DNA from: Chryseobacterium indoltheticum
GTDB lineage: Bacteria; Bacteroidota; Bacteroidia; Flavobacteriales; Weeksellaceae
NCBI RefSeq assembly: GCF_003815915.1
Contig: NZ_CP033929.1
Coordinates: 558,001-622,000, forward strand
Direction: 5' to 3'
Length of the DNA: 64,000 nucleotides
Part shown: positions 1-8,881 of the stretch, piece after piece
How the letters are laid out: each line of letters opens with the position of its first letter
How positions within the stretch are numbered: the stretch's first letter is position 1
Program-made: the position numbers and the translations under genes
The notes under the pieces: model-generated
Told to the model about the DNA's origin: nothing
Database searches by the model: none
Seen by the model: only the letters and a program-made list of their open reading frames with translations

Positions 1-1232
1 GTAAGAAAAGTAAGTAGATATTCGGGTTTGGTTTTTATATTTCCGTAGATGGCGACCACGACAGCAATTAAGGCGATTAACACCGAAATTGGTGATGCAT
101 ATTCTGGTCTCGGAAGTCTGGCACGGCGAATTTTCAGCAAAATGTTTCCAATCGCAAAAAATGCCATTACGGTAAGAAATGATAAGGCATAAACACCTGC
201 CAAAGGACCAATTTCTCCTTTTGTAACGAAAAGAACCGATATACAAAGTAAAAAGAATAATATTAAAATCCTGTACGTACTTCCTTTTTTGTTTTCTTTT
301 AAGAAATAATTGGGAAGAATTCTGTCTAACGTCATTCTTTTGATTAATCCGTTTACGCCGACAAAAGAGGTGAGAACAGCTCCGCTTAAGACCAGAACGG
401 CATTTACGGATATAATAGTGGCGAGTGTTTTTCCTCCGGTAAGCTCGGCCATGTGCGAAAGAAATGAGTTTTTATATTCATTTACTTCAGAAAGCGGCAT
501 TATTCCTATTGCTAAAATAGCCATCAAAGGATTGAGTACCGAAACGGCAATCCACATATTTTTTAAAGTTTTCGGGAAAACGCCGGCTTTTTGCTCTTCC
601 ACAAAGTTGGCAGAACTTTCAAAACCTGAAATTCCTAGCATTGCAGCACTGAATCCTAAAATTAAAGCTTTAAAAATTCCTCCACCTTCTAAAGGGGAAT
701 GCCAGTTTTCAATAAAAAAACTTATACCGTGCTGAAATATAAAAATGCTGCAGAATATTACCAAGATCAACATGCAGGCTATGTGTAGTATAAAAATAAT
801 TAAGGCTACAATTGCACTTTCTGAAATTCCCTGAATGGTAAGAAATAAGAAAAGAAGCAAAAGTCCGAATGTCGCAATTACCACATTAAAGCTTGGGAAA
901 ATATGATGCAGATAATGCATTCCTTCGGATGCTGATATTACAGCGGTCGCCATATAAGATAATATGGTGAGTGTTGCGGCAATAGCGGCGTTATTTTTTG
1001 ATGATGAATTGAGTAATACATTGTAAGCTCCTCCATTTAAGGGAAGTGCGCCTACAACTTCACTGTATATTTTCCGGAACAGAAAAAGAGTTCCTGCCAC
1101 CATTAGCAGTGAGATCCAGGCGTATTGTCCGGCAACGCCGATTGTAAGAGCAGATACATATAAAACAGATGAAGTAATATCATTTCCGCAAATTGCGGTA
1201 GCGTACCATTCGCCAAGTTTTTTTTGAGACAT
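1..1232 (-). CDS. APC-family amino acid permease (3' end outside window)
   Basis: The reverse strand reads open from an ATG at 1232 to the left edge, about 410 codons with no stop, so the C-terminus is missing. The protein is almost wholly hydrophobic, with roughly ten or more membrane helices. The N-terminus (MSQKKLGEWYATAICGNDIT) leads into the first helix and carries the unwound-helix region typical of the amino acid-polyamine-organocation superfamily; a second family segment is GFESSANFVEEQKAGVFPKT near residue 215. It should import or exchange amino acids across the inner membrane; the substrate cannot be told from sequence. It is divergent from msrB across 288 bp. No other gene in the window appears linked to it. 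Confidence 0.85.
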   Translation of the reverse strand, partial: MSQKKLGEWYATAICGNDITSSVLYVSALTIGVAGQYAWISLLMVAGTLFLFRKIYSEVVGALPLNGGAYNVLLNSSSKNNAAIAATLTILSYMATAVISASEGMHYLHHIFPSFNVVIATFGLLLLFLFLTIQGISESAIVALIIFILHIACMLILVIFCSIFIFQHGISFFIENWHSPLEGGGIFKALILGFSAAMLGISGFESSANFVEEQKAGVFPKTLKNMWIAVSVLNPLMAILAIGIMPLSEVNEYKNSFLSHMAELTGGKTLATIISVNAVLVLSGAVLTSFVGVNGLIKRMTLDRILPNYFLKENKKGSTYRILILFFLLCISVLFVTKGEIGPLAGVYALSFLTVMAFFAIGNILLKIRRARLPRPEYASPISVLIALIAVVVAIYGNIKTKPEYLLTFL

Positions 1233-1520
1233 TAGATGTGTTTTTAATTATTGACTTAATCAGGGTACTAAAATATAGTATATTGCATAAAAAGCCTTAT
1301 AAAATCAAGTTGTTTTTCACATCAGAATATAGGTTTTAATAGATTTTTTCTAAAATAGGAATGAATTCACGTAAAAAATTCCTAAATTGAATTAAAGTCT
1401 TTTGATTTTAATTGTTTTAATAATTGTGATTCTTATCTATCAACTAAAAAATTATTATCAATTTAAAATCAGGTATTATCATAACTTTTGTGACGTATTA
1501 TTAATTTAAAATAAAACTTT

Positions 1521-1964
1521 ATGCAAAACGAAACAGAAAACAATCCATATTACTCAAGAACAGATAAAGAGAAACTCAATGTTTCTAATGATGAATGGCG
1601 TAAAATTCTTTCGCCGGATCTTTATGCAATTGCAAGAGAAGCAGCAACAGAAAGACCTTTCACCGGAAAATATAATGAGTTTGATGAATTGGGAGAATAC
1701 TATTGTGCGGTATGTGGAAATCATTTATTCAGATCTAATTCTAAATTTTCCAGCAGTTGTGGCTGGCCAAGTTTTTTTGAAGCCGATAAAAGTGGAGTAA
1801 GCTATAACCGCGATTCTTCCCATGGGATGGAACGAATTGAAGTAGTTTGTAAAAGATGCGATTCTCATTTGGGGCACGTTTTTAATGACGGACCGCCACC
1901 AACAGGTACAAGATATTGCATGAATTCTGTAAGTTTGGAGTTTGTTCCAGATTCTGAAAAATGA
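1521..1964 (+). CDS. msrB: Peptide-methionine (R)-S-oxide reductase MsrB
   Basis: This enzyme reduces methionine-R-sulfoxide in proteins back to methionine. It has 147 residues, the normal length of a stand-alone MsrB. Two CxxC pairs (C62/C65 and C110/C113) are the structural zinc ligands, SCGWPSF (79-85) is the family signature, and C133 in RYCMNS is the catalytic cysteine. It has no signal peptide, so it is probably cytoplasmic. It is a monocistronic-looking gene; an L,D-transpeptidase follows with its own promoter box. A near-consensus promoter box (TAACTTTTG, one base too long) lies about 35 bp upstream. MsrB identity is firm; any stress regulation is not visible. Confidence 0.95.
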   Translation: MQNETENNPYYSRTDKEKLNVSNDEWRKILSPDLYAIAREAATERPFTGKYNEFDELGEYYCAVCGNHLFRSNSKFSSSCGWPSFFEADKSGVSYNRDSSHGMERIEVVCKRCDSHLGHVFNDGPPPTGTRYCMNSVSLEFVPDSEK

Positions 1965-2036
1965 TTATTGTGAGTTAAAGTTTCTTAAATTGCGTTAAAC
2001 TTTTTTCATTTTAACTCATTGATAATTATGATTTTA

Positions 2037-2044
2037 TAAATTTG
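2037..2044 (+). promoter_or_regulatory. Bacteroidota -7 box (TAAATTTG) for the L,D-transpeptidase gene
   Basis: TAAATTTG matches the Bacteroidota sigma-ABfr -7 consensus TAnnTTTG and ends 31 bp before the ATG at 2076. A TTG lies 15 bp upstream, shorter than the usual 17-23 bp spacing, so the -33 element is uncertain. Confidence 0.5.
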
Positions 2045-2075
2045 TACCCGGAATTTTAATTTAACATAATATTGA

Positions 2076-2837
2076 ATGAAAGGATTTTATAGCGTATTAG
2101 GCATTGTGTACATGGTAACCACTTCTTTTTATCTTTCTCCAAAAAACGAGAATGTAAAGAATGAAAATACCAACACAAAAAAAATAGAAACTGCTGTTGA
2201 AATTAAATCTGAAAAAAGCAAAAATGAAATGAGTTCTTCTGAAGAACTTTACAATTCTATCTTATTTGACACTGATCATAAACTAAACTTTGATGTTTTC
2301 TCTAAGGCAATATTGGGTTTTAATAATCTTAAAAAAGCCGGAAAGCTTGATGTAAATGCACATTTATTGACTATCTGCGATTTTTCTATGTCATCAAATA
2401 CCAAAAGACTTTGGGTAATCGATATGGACAAGAAAAAAGTTCTTTTCAATTCTTTGGTAGCTCACGGTAAAAATACAGGCGAAGAATTTGCAATGAATTT
2501 TTCTAATACCGAAAGTTCTTACCAAAGCAGTCTTGGTTTTTATGTTACAGATGCTACTTATGAAGGCGGAAATGGATATTCACTGAAGCTTCTGGGCATG
2601 GATAAAGGATATAATGATGCCGCTTTGCAAAGAGCCGTCGTGATGCATGGAGCAGATTATGTAAGTGAAGAGTTTGCCGCAACGCACAAAAGAATAGGAA
2701 GAAGCTGGGGTTGTCCTGCAATTCCTAGAGATTTAACAAAACCGATTATTAATACAATAAAGGGAAAAAATTGTCTTTTTATTTATTATCCCGATCAGAA
2801 CTATCTTTCTTCATCGGAATGGTTGAAAGAAGCTTAA
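2076..2837 (+). CDS. Murein L,D-transpeptidase catalytic domain family protein
   Basis: This is a 253-residue exported protein of the L,D-transpeptidase catalytic domain 2 type (YkuD-like). An N-terminal hydrophobic stretch (about residues 1-20) acts as signal or anchor, followed by a Lys/Asn/Glu-rich linker to about residue 55. The catalytic region holds the family His in VVMHGADYV and the Cys motif RSWGCPAIPRD (about residues 209-219), with the catalytic cysteine in WGCP. Family members cross-link or modify peptidoglycan in the periplasm by 3-3 bonds or protein attachment; which reaction applies here is unknown. A strong terminator follows directly, so the gene is probably monocistronic. 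Confidence 0.85.
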   Translation: MKGFYSVLGIVYMVTTSFYLSPKNENVKNENTNTKKIETAVEIKSEKSKNEMSSSEELYNSILFDTDHKLNFDVFSKAILGFNNLKKAGKLDVNAHLLTICDFSMSSNTKRLWVIDMDKKKVLFNSLVAHGKNTGEEFAMNFSNTESSYQSSLGFYVTDATYEGGNGYSLKLLGMDKGYNDAALQRAVVMHGADYVSEEFAATHKRIGRSWGCPAIPRDLTKPIINTIKGKNCLFIYYPDQNYLSSSEWLKEA

Positions 2838-2840
2838 AAC

Positions 2841-2873
2841 AAAAAACCGCCTCACAACTGAGGCGGTTTTTTT
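2841..2873. terminator. Rho-independent terminator between convergent genes
   Basis: Eight-bp GC-rich stem CCGCCTCA / TGAGGCGG with loop CAAC, an A-run on the left and a T-run on the right. It can terminate the L,D-transpeptidase gene from the left, and its left A-run allows it to work on the reverse strand for the fabF-like gene. Confidence 0.9.
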
Positions 2874-2975
2874 GTTTCAATTTAATAATTTTAAATAATT
2901 AGCTAAGCCGAATTTAAACATTTATGACAAAGTAAGATCTTAAACTCAACTAAATCTTAATAGTTTAGATTAGGT

Positions 2976-4217
2976 CTAAGAAAACTTCTTGAATACCACA
3001 GTGGCATTGTGACCTCCAAAACCGAAGGCATTGCTCAGTGCAAATTGAATATTCTTTTCTTTTGCTTCACCAAAAATAATATTTACATCTTTTGGAATAT
3101 TTTCATCGATCTTATGAAGATTGATCGTTGGCGGGATGATTCCTTTTTCGATAGCTTTAATTGAAAGAATAGCTTCTGCAGCACCTGCAGCTCCCAACAA
3201 GTGACCTGTCATCGATTTGGTTGCGCTTACATCAAGATTTTTACTTCCTTTAAATAATTTGCTGATTCCTTTTAATTCTACCAAATCTCCAAGTGGAGTA
3301 GAGGTTGCATGAGGATTTAGGTAATCAATATCTTCAACGTTTGCTCCGGCTTCTTTTAATGCCAATTCCATTGCTTTTATGGCTCCAACTCCATCAGGAT
3401 GCGGTGCCGTCATATGATACGCATCGGCAGTCATCGCGGCTCCTACCAATTCTGCATAGATTTTTGCGCCTCTTGCTTTTGCGTGTTCGTATTCTTCCAA
3501 AACCAAAGCTCCGGCTCCTTCACCCATTACAAAACCGTCCCGGCTTTCATCGTAAGGGCGGCTTGCTGTAGCAAAATCATCATTTCTTGTAGACATTGCT
3601 TTCATTACAGAAAACCCACCAACTGAAGCGGGCGTAATTGCAGCTTCCGAACCACCGCTGATAATTACTTTAGCTTTTCCTAAACGGATATAGTTGAACG
3701 CATCCATCAAAGCGGTATTTCCTGTTGCGCAAGCGGAAATCGTTGTGTAATTAATTCCCTGAAGACCAAACTTCATAGAAATCATTCCTGAAGCCATATT
3801 GGCGATAAATTTGGGGACGAAAAAAGGGTTGAATCTAGGATTTTGATCTGTTGCTGCAAAATTCATGACTTCACTTTCAAAGGTCCACATTCCGCCTTGT
3901 CCGGTTCCCCAGATTACTCCGGTGTCAAACGGATCCATTCTTTCAAGTTCAAGCCCTGAATCGTTTATCGCTTCTGCAGATGAATACATTGCGTATTGTG
4001 AAAAAAGGTCGCTTCTTTTTATTTCGTTGTGGTTTAGATAAACTTTTGGATCAAAGTTTTTTACTTCACACGCAAAGTGTACTTTAAATTTTTCGGTATC
4101 GAAATGAGTGATTTTATTTGCTCCACTCACCCCATTGATGCTGTTTTGCCAGAATTCTTCAACATTGTTTCCTAAAGGCGTTACTGCGCCCAATCCTGTA
4201 ATGACAACTCTTTTCAT
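2976..4217 (-). CDS. Beta-ketoacyl-ACP synthase (FabF-like, KAS II family)
   Basis: A 413-residue condensing enzyme that elongates acyl-ACP with malonyl-ACP in fatty acid synthesis. The catalytic triad is complete: C163 in SACATGNTAL, H303 in NPHATSTPLG and H339 in KSMTGHLLGAAG. Length and fold are those of FabF. It is not next to acpP or rnc as the housekeeping fabF usually is; instead it follows a thioesterase and a TetR regulator on the same strand (86 bp after the thioesterase). It may therefore be a second KAS with a special substrate or conditional expression. The start ATG at 4217 gives the classic MKRVVITGLG N-terminus. Confidence 0.9.
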   Translation of the reverse strand: MKRVVITGLGAVTPLGNNVEEFWQNSINGVSGANKITHFDTEKFKVHFACEVKNFDPKVYLNHNEIKRSDLFSQYAMYSSAEAINDSGLELERMDPFDTGVIWGTGQGGMWTFESEVMNFAATDQNPRFNPFFVPKFIANMASGMISMKFGLQGINYTTISACATGNTALMDAFNYIRLGKAKVIISGGSEAAITPASVGGFSVMKAMSTRNDDFATASRPYDESRDGFVMGEGAGALVLEEYEHAKARGAKIYAELVGAAMTADAYHMTAPHPDGVGAIKAMELALKEAGANVEDIDYLNPHATSTPLGDLVELKGISKLFKGSKNLDVSATKSMTGHLLGAAGAAEAILSIKAIEKGIIPPTINLHKIDENIPKDVNIIFGEAKEKNIQFALSNAFGFGGHNATVVFKKFS

Positions 4218-4303
4218 AGGTGGCTGTATATATTTTTTAAGTCATTAAAATCACAATTTTTACTGTTTTATGTATAGATATTCAGTAAAAGGGATTTTTA
4301 TAT

Positions 4304-4729
4304 TTAGTTATTAATTTTGAATAAATTGGAGGTTCCTCTTGCGATAAGTCTTGTTTTGTCTGCATTCCAAATTTCGCATTGTGCATTCACAAACTGTTTT
4401 CCTCTTTTGATGATTTTGGTTTCGGCTACAATTTTATCATTTTCTTTTGCCGTTGAAAAATAATCGATGCTGTTATTTACGGTTACAATAAAGTTTTTTT
4501 CGTTTAAAGAAAACATGGTTGCGCCAATGATATCATCCATAATTGCTGCCGTTACGCCACCGTGCATATTTCCCATCGGGTTTAGCCATTCTTCTCTTAC
4601 GGTGTACTGAAATTCAATTTGACCTTCTTCAGCCGATACGACCACCGGATTAAGCCATCTCATAAAAGGAGAGGGTGATGCGGTAAATTCTTTTCCGATG
4701 AATGATTTTAATGCCTGCAGTTTGTCCAT
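4304..4729 (-). CDS. PaaI-family hotdog-fold acyl-CoA thioesterase
   Basis: This 141-residue hotdog protein has the PaaI-type signature GNMHGGVTAAIMDD (about residues 53-66), where the HGG turn and following Asp shape the active site. Members hydrolyse aryl- or acyl-CoA thioesters as homotetramers in the cytoplasm; the substrate here is unknown. It starts 10 bp after the stop of a TetR regulator on the same strand, and a FabF-like synthase follows 86 bp downstream, so the three probably form one acyl-chain-related unit controlled by the regulator. Confidence 0.85.
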   Translation of the reverse strand: MDKLQALKSFIGKEFTASPSPFMRWLNPVVVSAEEGQIEFQYTVREEWLNPMGNMHGGVTAAIMDDIIGATMFSLNEKNFIVTVNNSIDYFSTAKENDKIVAETKIIKRGKQFVNAQCEIWNADKTRLIARGTSNLFKINN

Positions 4730-4739
4730 ACCATTTATA

Positions 4740-5345
4740 TTATAAAGGATTTTTTTTAATTTCTTTGTCGATGAGTAGTAGAATTCTATCTAAAGCAAGG
4801 TTTAAATGTTTTTCATCTTTTGTTGTTTTAGAAAGCAAAATTCCACCTTCAATAAGGATGATGAAAAGCGAAGCGTATTGTTCGGGATCTATTTTTTTAT
4901 TGAACTCATTATTGATTTGCCCGGTTTTAATGATTTCTGAAATAGTTTTTGTCCAGTCTTCAAAAGATAATTTTACCTGATTGTTTAATGCAGGAAAGGT
5001 ATCGTCAGATTCTGTTGCAGCATTCATCAATGGGCAACCGCCATGTAGAAAAACCAATTGCCAGTTTTTTCTGTAGAAAGACACAAAAGCATAGAGTTTA
5101 TCAGACATTGTAGGAAACTCTTCGCTGAATGATCTCATCAAACTTTTTTTGAGAATTCCCGAATTGTATTTGTAAACCTCAAGAGATACTTCGTCTTTGT
5201 TTTCAAAATTTCCGTAGATACTGCCTTTTGTGAGGCCGGTTGCTTCTGTAATATCAGACAAAGACGTAGCGGTATAACCTTTGGTATTAAACAAAGTGGC
5301 CGTTTTCTCGATAATGAATTGTTTTGTCTTTTCTGCTTTTGACAT
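4740..5345 (-). CDS. TetR/AcrR-family transcriptional regulator
   Basis: About 201 residues, the usual TetR length. The N-terminal helix-turn-helix lies at about residues 22-43 (TSLSDITEATGLTKGSIYGN) and is followed by a divergent ligand-binding domain. I start it at the ATG 5345 (MSKAEKTK); a TTG two codons earlier at 5351 is possible but less likely. A perfect 9-bp inverted repeat sits at 5374-5395 next to a -7 box, so the gene probably represses itself and the downstream thioesterase and perhaps the FabF-like gene. The inducer is unknown; an acyl-CoA or aromatic compound would fit the neighbours (inference). Confidence 0.9.
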   Translation of the reverse strand: MSKAEKTKQFIIEKTATLFNTKGYTATSLSDITEATGLTKGSIYGNFENKDEVSLEVYKYNSGILKKSLMRSFSEEFPTMSDKLYAFVSFYRKNWQLVFLHGGCPLMNAATESDDTFPALNNQVKLSFEDWTKTISEIIKTGQINNEFNKKIDPEQYASLFIILIEGGILLSKTTKDEKHLNLALDRILLLIDKEIKKNPL

Positions 5346-5362
5346 CTTCAATAATCAACGTA

Positions 5363-5395
5363 CAAATATACATAAATATACCGATTGGTATATTT
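5363..5395 (-). promoter_or_regulatory. TetR operator overlapping its own promoter
   Basis: On the reverse strand TATATTTG (5363-5370) matches the TAnnTTTG -7 box, 17 bp from the ATG at 5345. Immediately upstream, 5374-5395 is a perfect palindrome with arms AAATATACC and GGTATATTT around GATT, a typical TetR-type operator. It fills the spacer between -33 and -7, so a bound dimer would block RNA polymerase. Confidence 0.8.
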
Positions 5396-5463
5396 TTAAA
5401 TTAAATATATTGTTGATTATTCTTGATTTTAAGCTAAAATAATTTGAGTTAAATTTAAAATAA

Positions 5464-5483
5464 AAACGGGCTTTAACCCGTTT
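5464..5483 (-). terminator. Terminator after the OsmC gene
   Basis: Stem AAACGGG / CCCGTTT around a six-base loop, with an A-run on the left that reads as U-rich on the reverse strand. It lies 34 bp after the OsmC stop at 5517. Confidence 0.75.
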
Positions 5484-5516
5484 CTATTGATGCTATAATT
5501 AAGTTTTATCGTATGC

Positions 5517-5936
5517 TTAGTTTGCTAAAGTAGCATTCAAGCTAATCTCAAAACTGAAAGCCTGACTTACAGGACAGCCTTCTTCAGCGATCTTCGCATA
5601 CTTTTGAAAATCTTCTTCAGAAATTCCAGGGATTTTAGCGGTTAATGTCAATTCAGATTTAGTGATTTTTCCTGCTGCAGGATCTAGCGTGATTACTGAT
5701 TTTGTTGTAAGCTCTTCAGGAGTGAAGCCTGCTTGAGTTAATTCTGCGCTTAGTTTCATGGTGAAACATCCTGCGTGAGCTGCCGCTAATAATTCTTCAG
5801 GGTTGGTTCCAACTCCATCTTCGAAACGGCTTCCGAAAGAATATTGAGTTTGATTTAAAGTTGTGCTTTGGGTAGTTAAATGTCCTTTACCTTCTTTTAC
5901 AGTGCCATTCCAAACGGCTGTTGCGTTACGTTTCAT
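5517..5936 (-). CDS. OsmC-family peroxiredoxin
   Basis: A 139-residue OsmC-type protein starting at the ATG 5936 (MKRNATAVWNGTVKEGKG); a longer reading from 5975 adds 13 residues unlike the family. The two redox cysteines are in HAGCFTM and EEGCPVSQAF, the pair used by OsmC/Ohr proteins to reduce organic hydroperoxides by a thiol mechanism. The N-terminal sequence and LLAAAHAGCF pattern favour the OsmC subgroup over Ohr. It lies on the same strand as the upstream TonB receptor but is separated from it by a terminator hairpin, so it should be expressed alone. Confidence 0.9.
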   Translation of the reverse strand: MKRNATAVWNGTVKEGKGHLTTQSTTLNQTQYSFGSRFEDGVGTNPEELLAAAHAGCFTMKLSAELTQAGFTPEELTTKSVITLDPAAGKITKSELTLTAKIPGISEEDFQKYAKIAEEGCPVSQAFSFEISLNATLAN

Positions 5937-5973
5937 ATTAAAATTTTTGATGTTTAATTTAACATAAAGATAC

Positions 5974-6022
5974 AAAAAAGCATGATTTCATAATCATTAA
6001 ATTATCGAAACCATGCCTTTTT
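5974..6022 (-). terminator. Long imperfect terminator hairpin after the HMA-TonB receptor gene
   Basis: Left arm 5974-5994 (A-run, then GCATGATTTCATAAT) pairs with 6001-6022 (ATTATCGAAACCATGCCTTT) around CATTAA, with a few mismatches. The A-run at 5974-5979 reads as U-run on the reverse strand. The hairpin overlaps the upstream region of the OsmC gene. Confidence 0.7.
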
Positions 6023-6080
6023 ATTTGTGAATTTGAAAATGAATTAATTTGAAAATTATTCAAACCTCTCAATCTCAACC

Positions 6081-8774
6081 TTAAAATGTTACGTCAAACC
6101 CAACATAAAAATTAGCTTTCATAATTGGAGCGTAAACCATTCCGCCATCAAAATAGTTTCCGAAAGGATTTCTGAAATCCATAATCGCATTTTTCTGATG
6201 ATAAGAAGTTAGGTTTTCTCCACCTAAATAAGCTCTTAATTTTTTATTGAAATTTCTAGAAATCTGCGCATTCAAAACAGCATATGATTCAGAATACATT
6301 GGCAATTGAAACTCCGTAGGATTGGTTGAAGTATTTGGAAGTCTTTGTTTTCCAACCCAATTCAATGTAGTGTCAAAACTCCAGAATCCTTCGTTTTTAT
6401 TTTTGTTGGTAGCATAAGCCAAGTTTACGAAACCTCTGTGTTTTGCCATGAAAGGAACTTCGCGTCTTCCATCCAAATAATCTGCCTGTACGTCATAATA
6501 TTTATAAGCCAATCTTACATCAAAATTCTTGAAAGGGGTGAAATCCCACTGCGTCTGAAATGAGTTGGCAAAAGATTTTCCATCAAGATTATAAAACGTT
6601 AATTGCTGAGGTGAACGATCAAGATCTACCAAAACCTGATCTTGGAAATCTGTTCTGAAAAAATCAGCAACAATGGTTGTTTTTTTACCAAAAATTTTAA
6701 ATTCCTGTTGTAAGCTCACTCCATAATTCCAAGCAATTTCTGGTCTCAAACCATAAATGTCTCCACCGTTTTGTAAGATCTGAATGTTTCTGTTTGATGC
6801 AAAATATTGCTGACTTTCAGCAAAAACATTCGCTGTTCTGAAACCTCTTCCCGCAGAAATTCTAAAAATAGTTTGCGGAGTAAAATCATATTTGAAATTC
6901 AATCTCGGTGTAAACTGTGTTCCTGCCAAGTTATGAAAATCTGCTCTTGCTCCTGCAACCAAAGTATATTTTAAGCCTGTTAAAGTATACTCAGCAAAAA
7001 TTCCAGGAACAATTTCATTTCTTTTAAAGTTATCAACTAAATAATTTTCTTCATAACCATCGTATAAGAAACTCGCTCCAGCTTTGTATTTATGATTGGT
7101 ATTTCCTAAAATACTTTCAAAAATCAAATTAGAATAATAAGTATGTTGCTGTCCTGAATAATTTCTCAAACCGAAAAAGCTGTCTTGCTGATGATACACA
7201 TATTGATTCATCCAACCTAAACTTTGATAAGGTTTTCCTTTAAAAACATAACCCGTTTTGTTCCAAACCTGAAATCTTGAAATGTCAATTCCAACACCGT
7301 AAAGTGACTGCTCACTTTGAGGAAGTTTTTTATCAAATCCTATTTGTCCTGCAGTTCGTTCATCTTTTATAAAATTAATTCCGAAATGTGACCCAAAACC
7401 AGAACGCTCCAAATCATTATAATTCAATAGATAAGCCGCATTGATCTGAGTTCCTTTCGGACGGTCAAGAAAATTGTCGTCATTCATATCGGTGTCTCCG
7501 AAAGTTCCGTTTCCGTGAAGTAAAAAAGTTTGCGACCATTTATCATTAATCGCTGCTACGTGCGTAATGTTTGCTTCGGCTCTTCCGTTGAAATCGGCAA
7601 AAAGGTTTAATGAAGTTTCAGGTGTTTTAGAATTCTTAATAAGCTCTGTGTTGATTTGTCCTGTAATACTTTCATAACCGTTTGTTACAGTACTTCCTCC
7701 TTTTGTCAGCTGAATACTTTCGATCCATCTTCCGGGAATAAAATTCAATCCATAAGCGGAAGCCAAACCTCTGATTTCAGGTAATAATTCTTTCGTTAAG
7801 CTTGTGTATTTTTGGTCTAAACCTAACATTTTAAGCTGTTTCGTTCCCGTAACAGCATTGCTGAAAGAAACATCAACAGTTGCGTTGGTTTCAAAACTTT
7901 CAGATAAATTACAACATGCTGCTTTTAAAAGTTCTTTAGAATCGATATTAAAAACCAAACCAGCTTCTTTTTTACTGATAGAAGTTGCTGCTTTTGATGC
8001 TGTAATCGTTACCCCTTCAATGCTTTTTTCACCAGTTGAATGAGAATTGTGGTTAGAAGCTTCTGTGTTGGCTTGTTTTTCTGCAAATTCCTTTTCTGTT
8101 TCGTTAGAATGAACTTTTTCGTTTTTTTCTCCAAACTCGATATCACGGTCGTAAAGACAACATCCCGGAAGTTGCTTGTAAACATCATCGGTTGTTTTAT
8201 ACTTTTCATTATCATGACCTACTTCTGCGATTTTTTTAAGAATTTGATCGGCAGATGTTTTAGAAGAATCAAAATCTAATGTTACCGTTTGTTTTTCGGC
8301 ACTCCATTCTGCAGAGTTTGCTCCGGCAGATTTTGCTGCTTTTTCTATTCTAGCTTTGCAAGATTCGCAATTCCCTTTCACGAAAAATTCATTTTCACTT
8401 TTAGAGTGATTGTGATTTTCTATGTTTGAGTTTTCTGTTTTTAAATCTCTGTCGTAATGGCAACATCCCGGAAGTTTTTCATAAGTTTCATCAGAAGCTT
8501 TGAATTTTTCGTTGTCGTGACCGGCTTCTGCAACTTTTTTTAGAATGTCTTCAGGTGAAACTTTTTCTGACGTTTCTAGTGTAAGAGTTTGTAGGTCTAT
8601 AGAATATCGAGCAGATTGTGCGCCTGCTTTTTTTGCTGTTGTTTCTATTCTTTCTTTACACATCTCACAGTTTCCTTTTACCTTAAACTGGCTTTTAGAA
8701 AGATTTTGAGCTGAAATGAAGGTTGTAAATAATAAGAATGCGCCAAGAATTATCTTGGTAAAATATAATTTCAT
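6081..8774 (-). CDS. TonB-dependent receptor with two N-terminal heavy-metal-associated domains
   Basis: This 897-residue outer-membrane receptor has a signal peptide (about 1-22), then two tandem HMA-like modules (about 28-112 and 129-211) instead of the usual carboxypeptidase-regulatory-like domain. Each module has a GNCxxC metal site (C36/C39 and C136/C139) and ends in an identical-style tail with a double cysteine, PGCCxYDRD (C104/C105 and C205/C206). A His/Asn-rich linker follows, then the plug (about 250-370), which contains another Cys pair (C287/C288), and a 22-strand-type barrel ending in the aromatic motif YVGFDVTF. HMA domains bind Cu(I) and related soft metals, so uptake or sensing of copper-like metal or a metal complex is likely (inference). 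A Cys-rich secreted protein is encoded 107 bp upstream. Confidence 0.9.
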   Translation of the reverse strand: MKLYFTKIILGAFLLFTTFISAQNLSKSQFKVKGNCEMCKERIETTAKKAGAQSARYSIDLQTLTLETSEKVSPEDILKKVAEAGHDNEKFKASDETYEKLPGCCHYDRDLKTENSNIENHNHSKSENEFFVKGNCESCKARIEKAAKSAGANSAEWSAEKQTVTLDFDSSKTSADQILKKIAEVGHDNEKYKTTDDVYKQLPGCCLYDRDIEFGEKNEKVHSNETEKEFAEKQANTEASNHNSHSTGEKSIEGVTITASKAATSISKKEAGLVFNIDSKELLKAACCNLSESFETNATVDVSFSNAVTGTKQLKMLGLDQKYTSLTKELLPEIRGLASAYGLNFIPGRWIESIQLTKGGSTVTNGYESITGQINTELIKNSKTPETSLNLFADFNGRAEANITHVAAINDKWSQTFLLHGNGTFGDTDMNDDNFLDRPKGTQINAAYLLNYNDLERSGFGSHFGINFIKDERTAGQIGFDKKLPQSEQSLYGVGIDISRFQVWNKTGYVFKGKPYQSLGWMNQYVYHQQDSFFGLRNYSGQQHTYYSNLIFESILGNTNHKYKAGASFLYDGYEENYLVDNFKRNEIVPGIFAEYTLTGLKYTLVAGARADFHNLAGTQFTPRLNFKYDFTPQTIFRISAGRGFRTANVFAESQQYFASNRNIQILQNGGDIYGLRPEIAWNYGVSLQQEFKIFGKKTTIVADFFRTDFQDQVLVDLDRSPQQLTFYNLDGKSFANSFQTQWDFTPFKNFDVRLAYKYYDVQADYLDGRREVPFMAKHRGFVNLAYATNKNKNEGFWSFDTTLNWVGKQRLPNTSTNPTEFQLPMYSESYAVLNAQISRNFNKKLRAYLGGENLTSYHQKNAIMDFRNPFGNYFDGGMVYAPIMKANFYVGFDVTF

Positions 8775-8881
8775 TTTGTTTAAAATTTAGATTAATTGAA
8801 TTAATGTAATGTTTTAACAATGCTATAGCGTAACAATCATTGGTAGATTGGTAAACTGATACATCGTTAAATTAATTTTAA

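Noticed and set aside
310..735. Open frame on the + strand of 141 codons
   Set aside because: It is antisense to the APC permease, whose reverse-strand frame is continuous and membrane-like.
1971..2018. TGAGTTAAA / TTTAACTCA hairpin after msrB as a terminator
   Set aside because: The 9-bp AT-rich stem has a loop of about 29 bases and no T-run directly after it; a terminator is not convincing.
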